DNA of 47,267 bases from assembly GCA_028293725.1 (NCBI GenBank), contig JAQGOE010000047.1:1-47267 (forward strand), read 5' to 3'. Shown piece by piece: positions 9,020 to 17,185 of the stretch. This DNA is from Gammaproteobacteria bacterium (GTDB taxonomy: Bacteria; Pseudomonadota; Gammaproteobacteria; Steroidobacterales; Steroidobacteraceae). Both the position numbers and the translations under genes were made by a program. The stretch's first letter is position 1. Every line of letters begins with the position of its first letter. The notes beneath the pieces were generated by a model. The model saw only the letters and a list, made by a program, of their open reading frames with translations, did no database searches and was not told where the DNA came from.

Positions 9020-9788
9020 GCTCGGCTCGTTCCTGCATCAAAATCCGTACACGCTCCGCCTGACGGCGCGGCATGTCCATGAGCGCCCGGACACCAGCAT
9101 CCGGGTGCGCGTGAAACAACTCGTACGGCTCTCCGTCCGCAACGATTTCACCCTGCCGCACGACGATGATCCGGTCTCCTAGCAAAACGGCCTCCATCAC
9201 GTCGTGGGTAACCATAACCGTGGTGAGACCCATCGTCTCGTGCAGACGCCGATACTCGGACCCGAGAGTGTCACGGGTGACCGGGTCGAGCGCTCCAAAG
9301 GGCTCGTCCATCAGCATTATCGAGGGACGCGCCGCAAGGGCACGCGCCACACCGACGCGCTGCCGCTGTCCCCCGGACAGCTCCGAGGGCATGCGAGTCA
9401 GATAGCTCCGGGGCAACTCGACCAGGTCGATCAACTCGGTCGTACGGGCATCGATTTCCGACTGTTGCCAATCGAGCAGGAGAGGTGTGATGCCAATGTT
9501 CTCCGCCACGCTCATGTGGGGAAACAGCCCGATGCCCTGAAAGACGTAGCCAATCTGCCGGCGCAGGATGTAGCCGGCCATGGACTGCACGGATTCTCCG
9601 GCAACACTCACCGTTCCCTGGTCCGGCTCGATCAGCCGGTTGATCATTTTCAGCAGTGTAGTCTTGCCGGAGCCGGAATCGCCGACGAGCGCCACGAACG
9701 CCCGTGACGCGACGCTGAAACTCACGTCACGTACGGCGAAATCGCGCCCCTCGTCAAATGACTTCGAGACTCCCTGAAAAGCGATCAT
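9012..9788 (-). CDS. osmoprotectant ABC transporter ATP-binding protein
   Basis: 258 residues from ATG at 9788 ([11 protein letters not shown]). An in-frame ATG at 9848 would add 20 proline-rich residues unlike the family and lies upstream of a possible -10 (TATACA on the minus strand near 9824-9829), so the shorter form is preferred. Walker [10 protein letters not shown], signature [16 protein letters not shown], Walker [14 protein letters not shown] and the switch histidine in VTHD are all present. It is closest to the OpuCA/glycine-betaine type. It powers the fused permease/receptor encoded next, which it overlaps by 8 bp, and is divergent from osmC. Confidence 0.92.
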   Translation of the reverse strand: MIAFQGVSKSFDEGRDFAVRDVSFSVASRAFVALVGDSGSGKTTLLKMINRLIEPDQGTVSVAGESVQSMAGYILRRQIGYVFQGIGLFPHMSVAENIGITPLLLDWQQSEIDARTTELIDLVELPRSYLTRMPSELSGGQRQRVGVARALAARPSIMLMDEPFGALDPVTRDTLGSEYRRLHETMGLTTVMVTHDVMEAVLLGDRIIVVRQGEIVADGEPYELFHAHPDAGVRALMDMPRRQAERVRILMQERAERG

Positions 9789-9860
9789 GCGGTGATTGAG
9801 GTCGGCCGGATCCGGCGGGCAGTGTATAGGATTGTCTCGAGACGGCATAATAACCGGATC

Positions 9861-9877
9861 TACAGGCAGTGCCTGTA
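9861..9877. promoter_or_regulatory. perfect palindrome upstream of osmC, candidate operator
   Basis: TACAGGCA-G-TGCCTGTA, two 8 bp arms around one base. It lies between the divergent ABC transporter and OsmC genes and ends 13 bp before the osmC start codon, next to its GGAG ribosome-binding site. The TACA...TGTA ends recall OhrR/MarR-type sites, but no regulator gene is adjacent. The symmetry is seen; the operator role is inferred. Confidence 0.5.
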
Positions 9878-9890
9878 AATGGAGAACGCG

Positions 9891-10322
9891 ATGAAGATCA
9901 AACGACGCGGATCAGCCGCCTGGAAAGGCGGACTCAAAGACGGCAAAGGCAGCATCACGACCGAAAGCGGCGCACTGCAGGCGTACCCCTACGGCTTTGC
10001 GAGCCGCTTCGAGGGACAGCGGGGCACCAACCCCGAGGAACTCATCGCCGCGGCCCACGCGGGCTGCTTCACGATGGCGCTGTCACTCATTCTCGGCGAG
10101 GCCAAACTCGTTGCCGAGCAGATGGACACCTCCGCGGAGGTCACGCTCGAGCAGGTCGAGGGCGGGTTCGCCATCACCGCGGTGCACCTGACCCTGAAAG
10201 CCAAGGTTCCCGGTGCCGACAAGGCAACTTTTGACACGCTGGTCGGCAAGGCCAAGGTGGGTTGTCCGGTGTCGAAGCTGCTGAAGGCCGAGATCACCCT
10301 CGACGCAACATTGTTGACCTGA
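9891..10322 (+). CDS. osmC: OsmC-type peroxiredoxin
   Basis: 143 residues. Start ATG 9891 is preceded by GGAG at good spacing and yields the family-typical [14 protein letters not shown]. The two redox cysteines expected of OsmC/Ohr proteins are present: one in [11 protein letters not shown] (near residue 60) and one in [10 protein letters not shown] (near residue 125). OsmC reduces organic hydroperoxides with dithiol partners in the cytoplasm. The [13 protein letters not shown] context is typical of OsmC rather than Ohr. It faces the peroxiredoxin-glutaredoxin gene across a bidirectional hairpin, and has a palindrome directly upstream. Confidence 0.93.
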   Translation: MKIKRRGSAAWKGGLKDGKGSITTESGALQAYPYGFASRFEGQRGTNPEELIAAAHAGCFTMALSLILGEAKLVAEQMDTSAEVTLEQVEGGFAITAVHLTLKAKVPGADKATFDTLVGKAKVGCPVSKLLKAEITLDATLLT

Positions 10323-10343
10323 CACTGACAGTGCCGTGACGTG

Positions 10344-10368
10344 AGCGGCCGGCGAGATCCCGGCCGCT
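10344..10368. terminator. hairpin between convergent osmC and peroxiredoxin-glutaredoxin genes
   Basis: AGCGGCCGG (10344-10352), 7-base loop and CCGGCCGCT (10360-10368) form a perfect 9 bp GC-rich stem. It sits between two convergent genes and has no strong T run, so it may be a weak or bidirectional terminator. Confidence 0.6.
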
Positions 10369-10395
10369 GCTCCTGGCTGCGCTCGCGCCGTACGC

Positions 10396-11127
10396 TCAGA
10401 CGCTCTGCAAAAACTCCGCCAGCGCATCCGAGCCGCCGACGAGCTTCCCGGCGATGAATACCTGCGGCACTTTCGCCGCGCCAGTCGCGGCGCGCACCGA
10501 GCTCATGCTGATACCGTCGCCAAGATAAATTCGCTCGTGCGGGATGCCTCGCTCCTCGAGCATCTGATGCGCCCGCTCGCAGAACGGGCAACCGTGCCGG
10601 GCAAACATGGTCACCGAGCCCAGCTTTCGCGACGGATCCAGATAGGCGAGTGCCGTATCGGCGTCGGAAACCTCGAACGGATCGCCCTCCTTGTCCGGCT
10701 CGATAAACATCTTCTCAATGCGGCCGTCGTTCACGAGCATCGAGTAGCGCCAGGAGCGCTTGCCCAGGCCCGCCGCGCTTTTATCGACCAACATGCCCAT
10801 CTCCGCAGTAAACGTAGCGTCCGCGTCTGGAAGGAAAGTCAGAGCCGAGGCGTTCTGTTCCCGCTGCCACGCATCCATGACGAACGGATCATTCACTGAC
10901 AGACAAACGATGTCGTCCACTCCAAGCTTGCGCAACTCGGGCGCCAACTCCACGAAACGCGGCACGTGCCCCGTGGAGCAGGTGGGCGTGTAGGCGCCCG
11001 GCAGTGCGAACAACACTACACGCCGGCCCTTGAAGATGTCATCCGAGCTCACGCTCGCCAGTTGGCCATTGCGTAATACTTTGAATGTGACGCGCGGTAC
11101 TGCTGAGCCTTCACGGCTGGCGGGCAT
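10396..11127 (-). CDS. hybrid peroxiredoxin-glutaredoxin
   Basis: 243 residues, ATG at 11127 with AGGAG seven bases upstream. Residues ~10-165 form a Prx5-type peroxiredoxin with the peroxidatic Cys50 in PGAYTPTC. Residues ~170-243 form a glutaredoxin with CPFC (Cys180/Cys183) and the KVPQVFI cis-proline loop. Fusions of this kind, known from Haemophilus and Chromatium, reduce peroxides with glutathione without a separate glutaredoxin. The active site is CPFC rather than the more common CPYC. It is convergent with osmC, which forms a small peroxide-defence neighbourhood. Confidence 0.95.
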   Translation of the reverse strand: MPASREGSAVPRVTFKVLRNGQLASVSSDDIFKGRRVVLFALPGAYTPTCSTGHVPRFVELAPELRKLGVDDIVCLSVNDPFVMDAWQREQNASALTFLPDADATFTAEMGMLVDKSAAGLGKRSWRYSMLVNDGRIEKMFIEPDKEGDPFEVSDADTALAYLDPSRKLGSVTMFARHGCPFCERAHQMLEERGIPHERIYLGDGISMSSVRAATGAAKVPQVFIAGKLVGGSDALAEFLQSV

Positions 11128-11200
11128 GTCCTACTCCTGGTAAACGGATTAAAAAGTGACGCAATTTGTGGACCCGCCGGCTCGATACCCGCTCAACGGC

Positions 11201-12316
11201 TCAACGCGTCCCCGAAGCGGCCGCCTCGCCAAACAGCCCCTTCAGGTTACCCGGCTGCGACCGCCAATACTGCGGCGGCGCCGCCACGGTCCCTCCCAAT
11301 TGGGCAGCGGCATGCCAGGGCCACCGGGGGTCGTAGAGCATTCCACGCGCGAGCGCCACGAGGTCAGCCTTACCACTGGCAACAATCTCTTCGGCCTGTT
11401 GCGCCTCCGTGATCAGCCCGATGGCGATCGTGTTGACGCCGATGGCCTCTTTGATCGCCTGCACGAACGGCACCTGGTAGTTGGGGCCGACAGCGATCTT
11501 TTGCAACGGCGACAGACCTGCTGACGAGGCATCGATCCAATCCACGCCCCGCTTTTTCAGCTCGTGAGCAAACGCAATGGTCTGCTCGAGGTCCCATCCA
11601 CCGGGCACCCAGTCGGTCGCCGAGACCTTCACACCAACCGGCTTGTCGGCCGGAAATGCTTCCCGAACCGCGTCGAAGAGCTCGAGAGGGAAGCGCAGCC
11701 GATTTTCCAGCGAGCCGCCATAGTCGTCGGTGCGCTGATTGGAGAGCGGCGACAGAAACTCATGAATGAGATAACCATGCGCCGCGTGAAGCTCGATAGC
11801 ATCGAGACCCAACCGCACCGCCCTGCGCGTCGCATTGACAAAAGCCTGGCGGACGCGCTCGAGACCAGCGGCGTCGAGAGCAACCGGCGGGGTTTCACCC
11901 GCTTTGTACGCCACCGCGGAGGGCGCCGATGCTACCCAACCGCCCTCGGACAGCGGAATTTGTTGACCACCTTTCCAGGGTACGTGGCTCGACGCTTTAC
12001 GCCCCGCGTGGGCGAGTTGCATCGCCACTGCGATTTTCGAGTGTTGGCGTACGGCCGCCAGGATCGGCTGCAGCGCAGCCTCGGTTGCGTCGTCCCACAA
12101 TCCCAGGCAGCCGGGTGTAATACGACCCTGGGGCTCGACGTGAGTCGCCTCGATGCAGAACATGCCGGCCCCGGAGAGGGCGAGATTGCCGATGTGAATG
12201 AAATGCCAGGAGTTCGCCGCGCCATCCTGCGCGGAATACTGACACATGGGCGCGACCATGATCCTGTTGGGAAGCGTGAGGCCGCGCAGCTCGAAGGGCG
12301 AGAAGAGTTTTGTCAT
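11201..12316 (-). CDS. old yellow enzyme-type NADPH:flavin oxidoreductase (YqjM/XenA branch)
   Basis: 371 residues from ATG at 12316 (MTKLFSPFELRGLTLPNR), the canonical family N-terminus; an in-frame start at 12373 would add an atypical leader. MCQYSA carries the cysteine that tunes FMN in the thermophilic-like branch, and HAAHGYLIHEFLSPLSNQR and the NRLRFPLEL segment are diagnostic. These cytoplasmic FMN enzymes reduce activated alkenes and nitro compounds with NADPH and are often induced by electrophile stress. A TATAGT hexamer ends only six bases before the ATG, so the message may be leaderless. Divergent from the DUF427 gene. Confidence 0.93.
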   Translation of the reverse strand: MTKLFSPFELRGLTLPNRIMVAPMCQYSAQDGAANSWHFIHIGNLALSGAGMFCIEATHVEPQGRITPGCLGLWDDATEAALQPILAAVRQHSKIAVAMQLAHAGRKASSHVPWKGGQQIPLSEGGWVASAPSAVAYKAGETPPVALDAAGLERVRQAFVNATRRAVRLGLDAIELHAAHGYLIHEFLSPLSNQRTDDYGGSLENRLRFPLELFDAVREAFPADKPVGVKVSATDWVPGGWDLEQTIAFAHELKKRGVDWIDASSAGLSPLQKIAVGPNYQVPFVQAIKEAIGVNTIAIGLITEAQQAEEIVASGKADLVALARGMLYDPRWPWHAAAQLGGTVAAPPQYWRSQPGNLKGLFGEAAASGTR

Positions 12317-12331
12317 AGGTGTACTATATCG

Positions 12332-12392
12332 AATCGAGGCACAAACGGCAGAGTCCGCGGTAGCGGCGGACACGCCCTAAATCGAGGCACAA
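12332..12392. repeat. 13 bp direct repeat flanking a small hairpin in the divergent promoter region
   Basis: AATCGAGGCACAA occurs at 12332-12344 and again at 12380-12392. Between them GTCCGC and GCGGAC form a 6 bp stem with a 7-base loop. The block lies between the old yellow enzyme gene and the DUF427 gene and covers the space where both promoters should be. It could be a paired regulator site; no regulator is adjacent. Confidence 0.5.
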
Positions 12393-12396
12393 GGCC

Positions 12397-12780
12397 ATGG
12401 TTGAACGAACGAAGCGAGTCCCCGGACCCGACCACCCCATCACGATCGAGCGCAACCCGGCGCGCATCACTGTGTCCGTGGGCGGGCGCGTGGTTGCAGA
12501 TACCCATGACGCGCTCACGTTGCGCGAAGCATCTTACCCGCCGGTGCAATACATCCCGCGCAAGGATGTAGACATGTCGCTCTTGGAGCGGACCCAACAC
12601 AGCACCTACTGTCCCTACAAGGGTGACGCCTCGTACTACAGTATTCCTAGCGGCGGCATGAGGTCGGTGAACGCCATTTGGACCTACGAGGCAGCGTTCC
12701 CAGCGGTGGCGGCGATCAACGAATACGTTGCGTTCTACGCCGACCGGGTCGATAAGATCGAGACGCACACAGCGAGTTAA
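12397..12780 (+). CDS. DUF427 domain protein
   Basis: 127 residues. The sequence follows the DUF427 pattern throughout: an N-terminal beta part with VGGRVVADTHDALTLREASYPPVQYIP, then STYCPYKGDASYYSI and an aromatic-rich AIWTYEAAFP. DUF427 proteins are small soluble beta-rich proteins of unknown function. The ATG at 12397 has no strong Shine-Dalgarno sequence; a short AAGG lies close upstream. Its stop TAA overlaps the stop of the convergent PrnB-like gene by four bases. Little more can be said of its role. Confidence 0.88.
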   Translation: MVERTKRVPGPDHPITIERNPARITVSVGGRVVADTHDALTLREASYPPVQYIPRKDVDMSLLERTQHSTYCPYKGDASYYSIPSGGMRSVNAIWTYEAAFPAVAAINEYVAFYADRVDKIETHTAS

Positions 12781-13961
12781 CTCGCCGCACTCTTCAACAA
12801 GCTGCGCAACTTCGCGAGGTCATCGTGCCGCGTGGCAAGGTCGCTGCGCTTCGCGGCGACCCGCAGGTCGCGCAGCGTCTCCAGCGACCGCAGTAGCACC
12901 GGCAACGGCGGCCCGCTGGCCGTAATCCCCTGCAGATCCGTCTCGACGAGACTCCCGGCGGGCTCTTCGATAAAGCGCTTCACCAACATGTTGTGATGTT
13001 GCGTAGCTGTATGCGCGAAAAGCTCGCATACCTGGAGAAATGAGCGCGCGTTCTGCTGGAACCACGGCTCGTGCGGATATTGGTCCGCCACCGCCAGCAA
13101 CTCATCGAGCAGACTGCGGTAACTCATGCACTCGCGCAGGCGCGCCTGGTCCTGCGGCAGCATGAAAAGCATCTTGTCCACCAGCAACTGCGCGTAGTAC
13201 GGGTCGTTGGCACGACACAGGCCCAACAACAGGTCGATCTCGTTGATCCCCGAGAAATCACCGGCATTGGCGCCGCGATATTCCTGGCGACCGATGCGGT
13301 ACGGCTTGTAGTACGGCCGCACACTGTAAAAGAAACGTTGTACGTCGAGCTCACCGAACAGCCTTTCGTTGCTGCGGATCGCATCTCCGAGAGCCCGCCT
13401 GGCGGCATCGAACAGCACATCGTTCACCGGGCTGGAAATGCCCAACGGCACGATCCGCATCAGTGCATCCGCGGCCCGCTGAAACGCCAGGATGCCGCGC
13501 GTGTTCTCGTCGATGAACAGAAACTCGTCGGCGAGCGAAGTGAAACTCTTTCGTACTCCGCCCAACGCCATGTTATGGGTCGTCAAGTGAGCGGTGGCGA
13601 ACCGGGGCACCATCCCCAGTGAGGCGCCCACGTGCATGGCCAGCGAGGACGCCTCGGGAAACGGCGACCGCTCTTCACGCGCCGGGTTTGTGAGCTCGTG
13701 CCTCCGCAACGCTCCGAGATACAGTCCGACATTGCCCAGCACAGCAAAAGCGCTCGCGAAACCGTCTCCCGTGTTGCCCTCGGCCAGCAGCCCGACAATG
13801 TGCGTCCGCCCCTCGTCACGCAGACGCTCCTTCAGGGAATCGCCGACACCCAGCACCCGCGCGCGGTCCTGCTGGGCAAAATACAGGTTCTCGAGCTCGG
13901 TGTTGATGGCGATGAAGGTGGTTCGAATCCACTCATCGAAGGCCTCCGCTTTCTTCCTCAT
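12777..13961 (-). CDS. PrnB-like protein (IDO/TDO heme superfamily, formerly DUF1864)
   Basis: 394 residues, largely helical. The central block FFYSVRPYYKPYR followed by YRGANAGDFSGINEIDLLLGLC matches my memory of the family named after monodechloroaminopyrrolnitrin synthase PrnB, which is structurally related to indoleamine and tryptophan 2,3-dioxygenases. PrnB rearranges 7-chlorotryptophan. Several histidines (HLTTHNMALGG near 130, TATQHHNML near 325) could be heme ligands, but I cannot assign them. No other pyrrolnitrin gene is present, so a different indole-type or unknown substrate is likely. The gene is convergent with DUF427 and divergent from the asparaginase gene. Confidence 0.7.
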   Translation of the reverse strand: MRKKAEAFDEWIRTTFIAINTELENLYFAQQDRARVLGVGDSLKERLRDEGRTHIVGLLAEGNTGDGFASAFAVLGNVGLYLGALRRHELTNPAREERSPFPEASSLAMHVGASLGMVPRFATAHLTTHNMALGGVRKSFTSLADEFLFIDENTRGILAFQRAADALMRIVPLGISSPVNDVLFDAARRALGDAIRSNERLFGELDVQRFFYSVRPYYKPYRIGRQEYRGANAGDFSGINEIDLLLGLCRANDPYYAQLLVDKMLFMLPQDQARLRECMSYRSLLDELLAVADQYPHEPWFQQNARSFLQVCELFAHTATQHHNMLVKRFIEEPAGSLVETDLQGITASGPPLPVLLRSLETLRDLRVAAKRSDLATRHDDLAKLRSLLKSAAS

Positions 13962-14025
13962 ACCCGCACACCTTTGCGCCGAATTACTTTGGATCTAAAG
14001 CATTGTACCGGTTTTTGCAAAGGTC

Positions 14026-14613
14026 TTGAATGCGCGCCGGCAAGACTTCATCCTCGCACCTGCCGCGGCTCCCCGCGGAACCACCGGAACCCCTCACGTG
14101 ACCCAAGATCACTCGTCCTCCCTGCCCCCAATCGTGGTCCTGACGACCGGCGGAACCATAGACAAGACCTATTTCGACGCCCTGAGCCAGTACCAGGTCG
14201 GCGACTCGGTCGTGCAGCGACTGCTCGAGATCGGACGCGTCACCTACCCCTTCCGCATCGTCGAAGCCTTGCGAAAAGACAGCCTGGACCTCACCCCTGA
14301 AGATCGCGAGATGCTGCGTGCAAAAGTTGTGGAACTTGCAACGACACGGGTTGTGATCACTCATGGCACGGACACGATGACAGAAACCGCCCGCGTGCTT
14401 GCCAGCGTTCGTGACAAGACCATCGTGTTTACCGGCTCTCTGTCACCGGCCCGATTTTCGGAGAGCGATGCCTCCTTCAATCTCGGCCTGGCCTTCGCCA
14501 CCGCGCAGGTCGCCCCCCCGGGTGTCTACATTGCCATGAGTGGCCAGGTCTTCCGCGCCGACAAAGTCCGCAAGGACCACGCCGCCGGATGCTTTGTGCC
14601 GCTGGAAGCCTAG
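14026..14613 (+). CDS. short, single-domain asparaginase-like protein
   Basis: 195 residues. VVLTTGGTIDKTY carries the first catalytic threonine (Thr44) and HGTDTMTETA the second Thr-Asp pair of L-asparaginases. Full-length enzymes have about 330 residues in two domains; this one ends after the N-terminal catalytic domain (PF00710), as do several annotated gammaproteobacterial asparaginase-domain proteins. The natural length suggests a real single-domain form rather than a truncation. ATG 14026 follows AAAGG; a GTG at 14098 close to the conserved domain is an alternative start. It lies 12 bp from the convergent SDR gene. Confidence 0.85.
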   Translation: MNARRQDFILAPAAAPRGTTGTPHVTQDHSSSLPPIVVLTTGGTIDKTYFDALSQYQVGDSVVQRLLEIGRVTYPFRIVEALRKDSLDLTPEDREMLRAKVVELATTRVVITHGTDTMTETARVLASVRDKTIVFTGSLSPARFSESDASFNLGLAFATAQVAPPGVYIAMSGQVFRADKVRKDHAAGCFVPLEA

Positions 14614-14625
14614 TAGCAGTCTCGC

Positions 14626-15420
14626 TCACGCAATCGACATCACAACACCACCCTCCGCCCGGATCGGAGCGCCGTTGATTGCCGAAGCCTCGCGTGAGCA
14701 AACGAAGGCGACGACGTTCGCCACCTCGTCGGGGTCGATGAAGCGCTTCAACAACGAAGTGGGCCGCGCGTGCTCGAAAAATCCTTTCTCGACTTCGGCG
14801 ACGGTCTTGCCTTGCGCCTTGGCGAGATTCTCTATGAAGCCGCCAACACCTTCAGACAACGTCGGTCCAGGCAACACGGCGTTGACCGTCACACCGGTCT
14901 TGGCGAGCGCTTGCGCGAATCCTCGTGTCAGGGACAACTGCGCTGTCTTGCTCATGCCGTAGTGAATCATTTCCGTCGGAATCTGAACTCCCGACTCCGA
15001 GGAGATGAAGACGATCCGACCAAACCCCTTGTCGCGCATGTGAGGCGCTAACGCCCGCGTCAGGCGCACACCACTCATCACGTTGACGTCGAAAGCCTTT
15101 TGCCAATCGGCATCGCTGATCTCGAACGCATCCTTGGGCTCGAACCAACCAGCGTTGTTGACCAGAATGTCGACTTTGCCGGCGGCGGCCAGGATAGCCT
15201 CGACGCCTTTCGCCGTCGCGACATCACCGGGTGCCGCGTGAAAGCGCGCGCCCGGCGCCTTGGCCTGCAGCGCCGCAATCGCCTTGGAGACACGCTCCGC
15301 GGTCCGTCCATTCACAACGACTTCGGCGCCGTTCTGGGCCAACCGCGCGGCGATAGCCTCGCCAATGCCAGCGGTGGAGCCGGTTACCAGGGCACGAAGT
15401 CCTTTGAGATCAATTTGCAT
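14626..15420 (-). CDS. SDR-family oxidoreductase
   Basis: 264 residues from ATG at 15420, which is preceded by AGAGGTG; a GTG three codons upstream is less likely because it would overlap that site. Classical short-chain dehydrogenase features: TGSTAGIG cofactor loop near residue 15, NNAG, catalytic Ser in FISSESG and YGMSK (Tyr-x-x-x-Lys). The substitution of an Arg/Asn pair after beta-2 (VNGRTAERV) favours NADP(H). The substrate is unknown. The C-terminal insert EGVGGFIENLAKAQGKTVAEV resembles SDRs annotated as 3-oxoacyl reductase-like. Divergent from the secreted protein at 15514. Confidence 0.9.
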   Translation of the reverse strand: MQIDLKGLRALVTGSTAGIGEAIAARLAQNGAEVVVNGRTAERVSKAIAALQAKAPGARFHAAPGDVATAKGVEAILAAAGKVDILVNNAGWFEPKDAFEISDADWQKAFDVNVMSGVRLTRALAPHMRDKGFGRIVFISSESGVQIPTEMIHYGMSKTAQLSLTRGFAQALAKTGVTVNAVLPGPTLSEGVGGFIENLAKAQGKTVAEVEKGFFEHARPTSLLKRFIDPDEVANVVAFVCSREASAINGAPIRAEGGVVMSIA

Positions 15421-15513
15421 GGCAATCACCTCTAATCGTTCGCAGCGCGGACAGGGCAGGAACAGATGGTGCGTTAAAGTATCTCGCGCCGGAAGTCGGA
15501 AAGGTTAAATCAA

Positions 15514-16161
15514 ATGAAAAATCGCGTGCTCGTCGCGCTCGTTGCGTTTTTGTCCGCCACTGTATCTCTTGGACAGACCCCACGCGCTCCAACACCTCAA
15601 GCCCCGCCGGTGAGCCCGGAGGCCGCGGCCTGGGTACAGAAGAACCTCGTGGGATGGCCAAAAATCTCGATCGGACTCGCCAGCGATCTCATTACCAAGT
15701 ACGGATTGCCCAAGGAAAGCGACGTTCACGAGTTGACCTGGTACGACAACGGTCCCTGGAAACGCACGGTTCTGCGCCGGGAGGAGGTCGAGCACAACTT
15801 CCCCTATCCGCATAAGGATGTTCTCGAGCAGACCGTCAACTACCGGGTACCCATCGGGAAAATCGCGGACCTCGTGAAATACGACGGCAGCCTCGTCGTC
15901 GATCACACGCGGGGCGAGCTAACGGTCCATTGCAACAACGAGGAGTCCAATACCCTTACTCTCAACATCGCGGACGACATCGTGAAAGGCGACCGGTCGG
16001 TGGAGCAGGCGCTCGCCTACCACGCACAGGTCATCCGAGGCGTACAGATCGGCGAGCCCGAGACCTACCCGTATAAGTTGCGCTTCAAAGCGCCGCAGTC
16101 TGCTGCCGACACCGCCGATCCGGCCGGAGAAGCTCCACTCCTGAAGCACTTGAACCAGTAA
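15514..16161 (+). CDS. uncharacterised exported protein
   Basis: 215 residues. The first 20 (MKNRVLVALVAFLSATVSLG) form a signal peptide, probably cut before QTPRAPT. A proline-rich stretch follows, then an unrecognised domain of about 160 residues with an ISIGLASDLITKYGLPKESD segment and a W-Y-D-N-G-P-W-K-R motif; the region around HCNNEESNTLTLNIADDI looks beta-rich. I do not recognise the family. The protein is likely periplasmic. It is followed 52 bp downstream by the metallopeptidase gene on the same strand and could be co-transcribed with it. Confidence 0.75.
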   Translation: MKNRVLVALVAFLSATVSLGQTPRAPTPQAPPVSPEAAAWVQKNLVGWPKISIGLASDLITKYGLPKESDVHELTWYDNGPWKRTVLRREEVEHNFPYPHKDVLEQTVNYRVPIGKIADLVKYDGSLVVDHTRGELTVHCNNEESNTLTLNIADDIVKGDRSVEQALAYHAQVIRGVQIGEPETYPYKLRFKAPQSAADTADPAGEAPLLKHLNQ

Positions 16162-16213
16162 ACTACGGCGCCATCTGCGTACGAAACGCGGCAACAATTC
16201 CGGGAGAGCCACC

Positions 16214-17128
16214 GTGGACATGAACGATCAAGACGAGAGCCGCAACGTCGAGGATGTGCGGGGCTCCGGCGGAGGCGGAGGGTTCCGACCGGTCCATGGG
16301 GTGGGTCTGGGCACCATTGTCGTAGCCCTGGTTGCCGGCTGGTTCTTCGGAATCAACCCGTTGCAGATCCTCGGCCTGCTGGATGGCGGCTCCTCCACGG
16401 TGCAAAACGCGCCCGCGCCACAATCCGCGCCGATTGACGATAACGACCCGCAGGTGAAGTTCGTTTCGCAGGTGCTGCGCAGCACTGAGGTGGTGTGGAC
16501 CGACGTGTTCCATTCCATGGGCGGCACGTATCAGGACCCCAAGCTGCGCTTATATCGGGACAGCTACCCGACCGCCTGCGGCCTGGGCCAGGCTGCCGCC
16601 GGACCGTTCTATTGCCCACAAGACCGGATCGTCTATCTCGATCTGGGTTTCTTCGACCTGATGACCCAGCAACTCGGCGCACCGGGGCAATTCGCGCACG
16701 CCTATGTCATCGGGCACGAAGTCGGCCATCACGTGCAGAACCTGCTCGGCATCATTGACCGGGTGGATTCGATGCGCTCGCGCGGCAGCGAAGCCGAATC
16801 CAACGCGCTGAGCGTGAAACTCGAGCTGCAGGCGGACTGCTTCGCAGGTGTTTGGGCCACACGCGCGCAGTCAGAGCACGGCTGGCGCTTCCAACAAGGT
16901 GACGTCGAGACGGCCGTAAACGCCGCCTCTCAGATCGGCGACGACACCCTGCAACGCAAAGCCCGTGGAACGGTGGTGCCGGAGTCCTTCACTCACGGCA
17001 CCAGCCAGCAACGTGTTAGTTGGTTGAAGAAGGGCCTCGACACCGGCGATCTGAACGCCTGCGACACGTTTGGCGAGGGGCATGTGGCACCGGCAAAGCT
17101 GATGGGCTCGGGCACCACTAATCTCTAA
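16214..17128 (+). CDS. YpfJ-type neutral zinc metallopeptidase, membrane-anchored
   Basis: 304 residues from GTG at 16214, chosen because GGGAG lies seven bases upstream; ATG 16220 would leave 13 bases. One transmembrane helix (residues ~31-50) follows a short glycine-rich cytoplasmic tail. The zinc motif HEVGH is at 168-172, with glutamate 169 as catalytic base, and ELQADCFAGVWA downstream supplies the third ligand, as in the KPN_02809/YpfJ family (PF04228). CGLGQAAAGPFYCPQD is also typical. The peptidase domain faces the periplasm. No physiological substrate is known for the family. Confidence 0.92.
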   Translation: MDMNDQDESRNVEDVRGSGGGGGFRPVHGVGLGTIVVALVAGWFFGINPLQILGLLDGGSSTVQNAPAPQSAPIDDNDPQVKFVSQVLRSTEVVWTDVFHSMGGTYQDPKLRLYRDSYPTACGLGQAAAGPFYCPQDRIVYLDLGFFDLMTQQLGAPGQFAHAYVIGHEVGHHVQNLLGIIDRVDSMRSRGSEAESNALSVKLELQADCFAGVWATRAQSEHGWRFQQGDVETAVNAASQIGDDTLQRKARGTVVPESFTHGTSQQRVSWLKKGLDTGDLNACDTFGEGHVAPAKLMGSGTTNL

Positions 17129-17139
17129 GGTTTCGGGCA

Positions 17140-17172
17140 CGGCACGCGCCAGGGAGACCCGGCAGCGTGCCG
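17140..17172. terminator. inverted repeat between convergent metallopeptidase and SDR genes
   Basis: CGGCACGC (17140-17147) and GCGTGCCG (17165-17172) pair perfectly across a 17-base loop in the 57 bp gap between two convergent stop codons. There is no T run, so terminator function is only suggested by position. Confidence 0.4.
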
Positions 17173-17185
17173 CACTCAAGTGCCT

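Noticed and set aside
14026..14613. Asparaginase as a truncated pseudogene
   Set aside because: The catalytic domain is complete, has a proper start and stop, and single-domain forms of this length are known.
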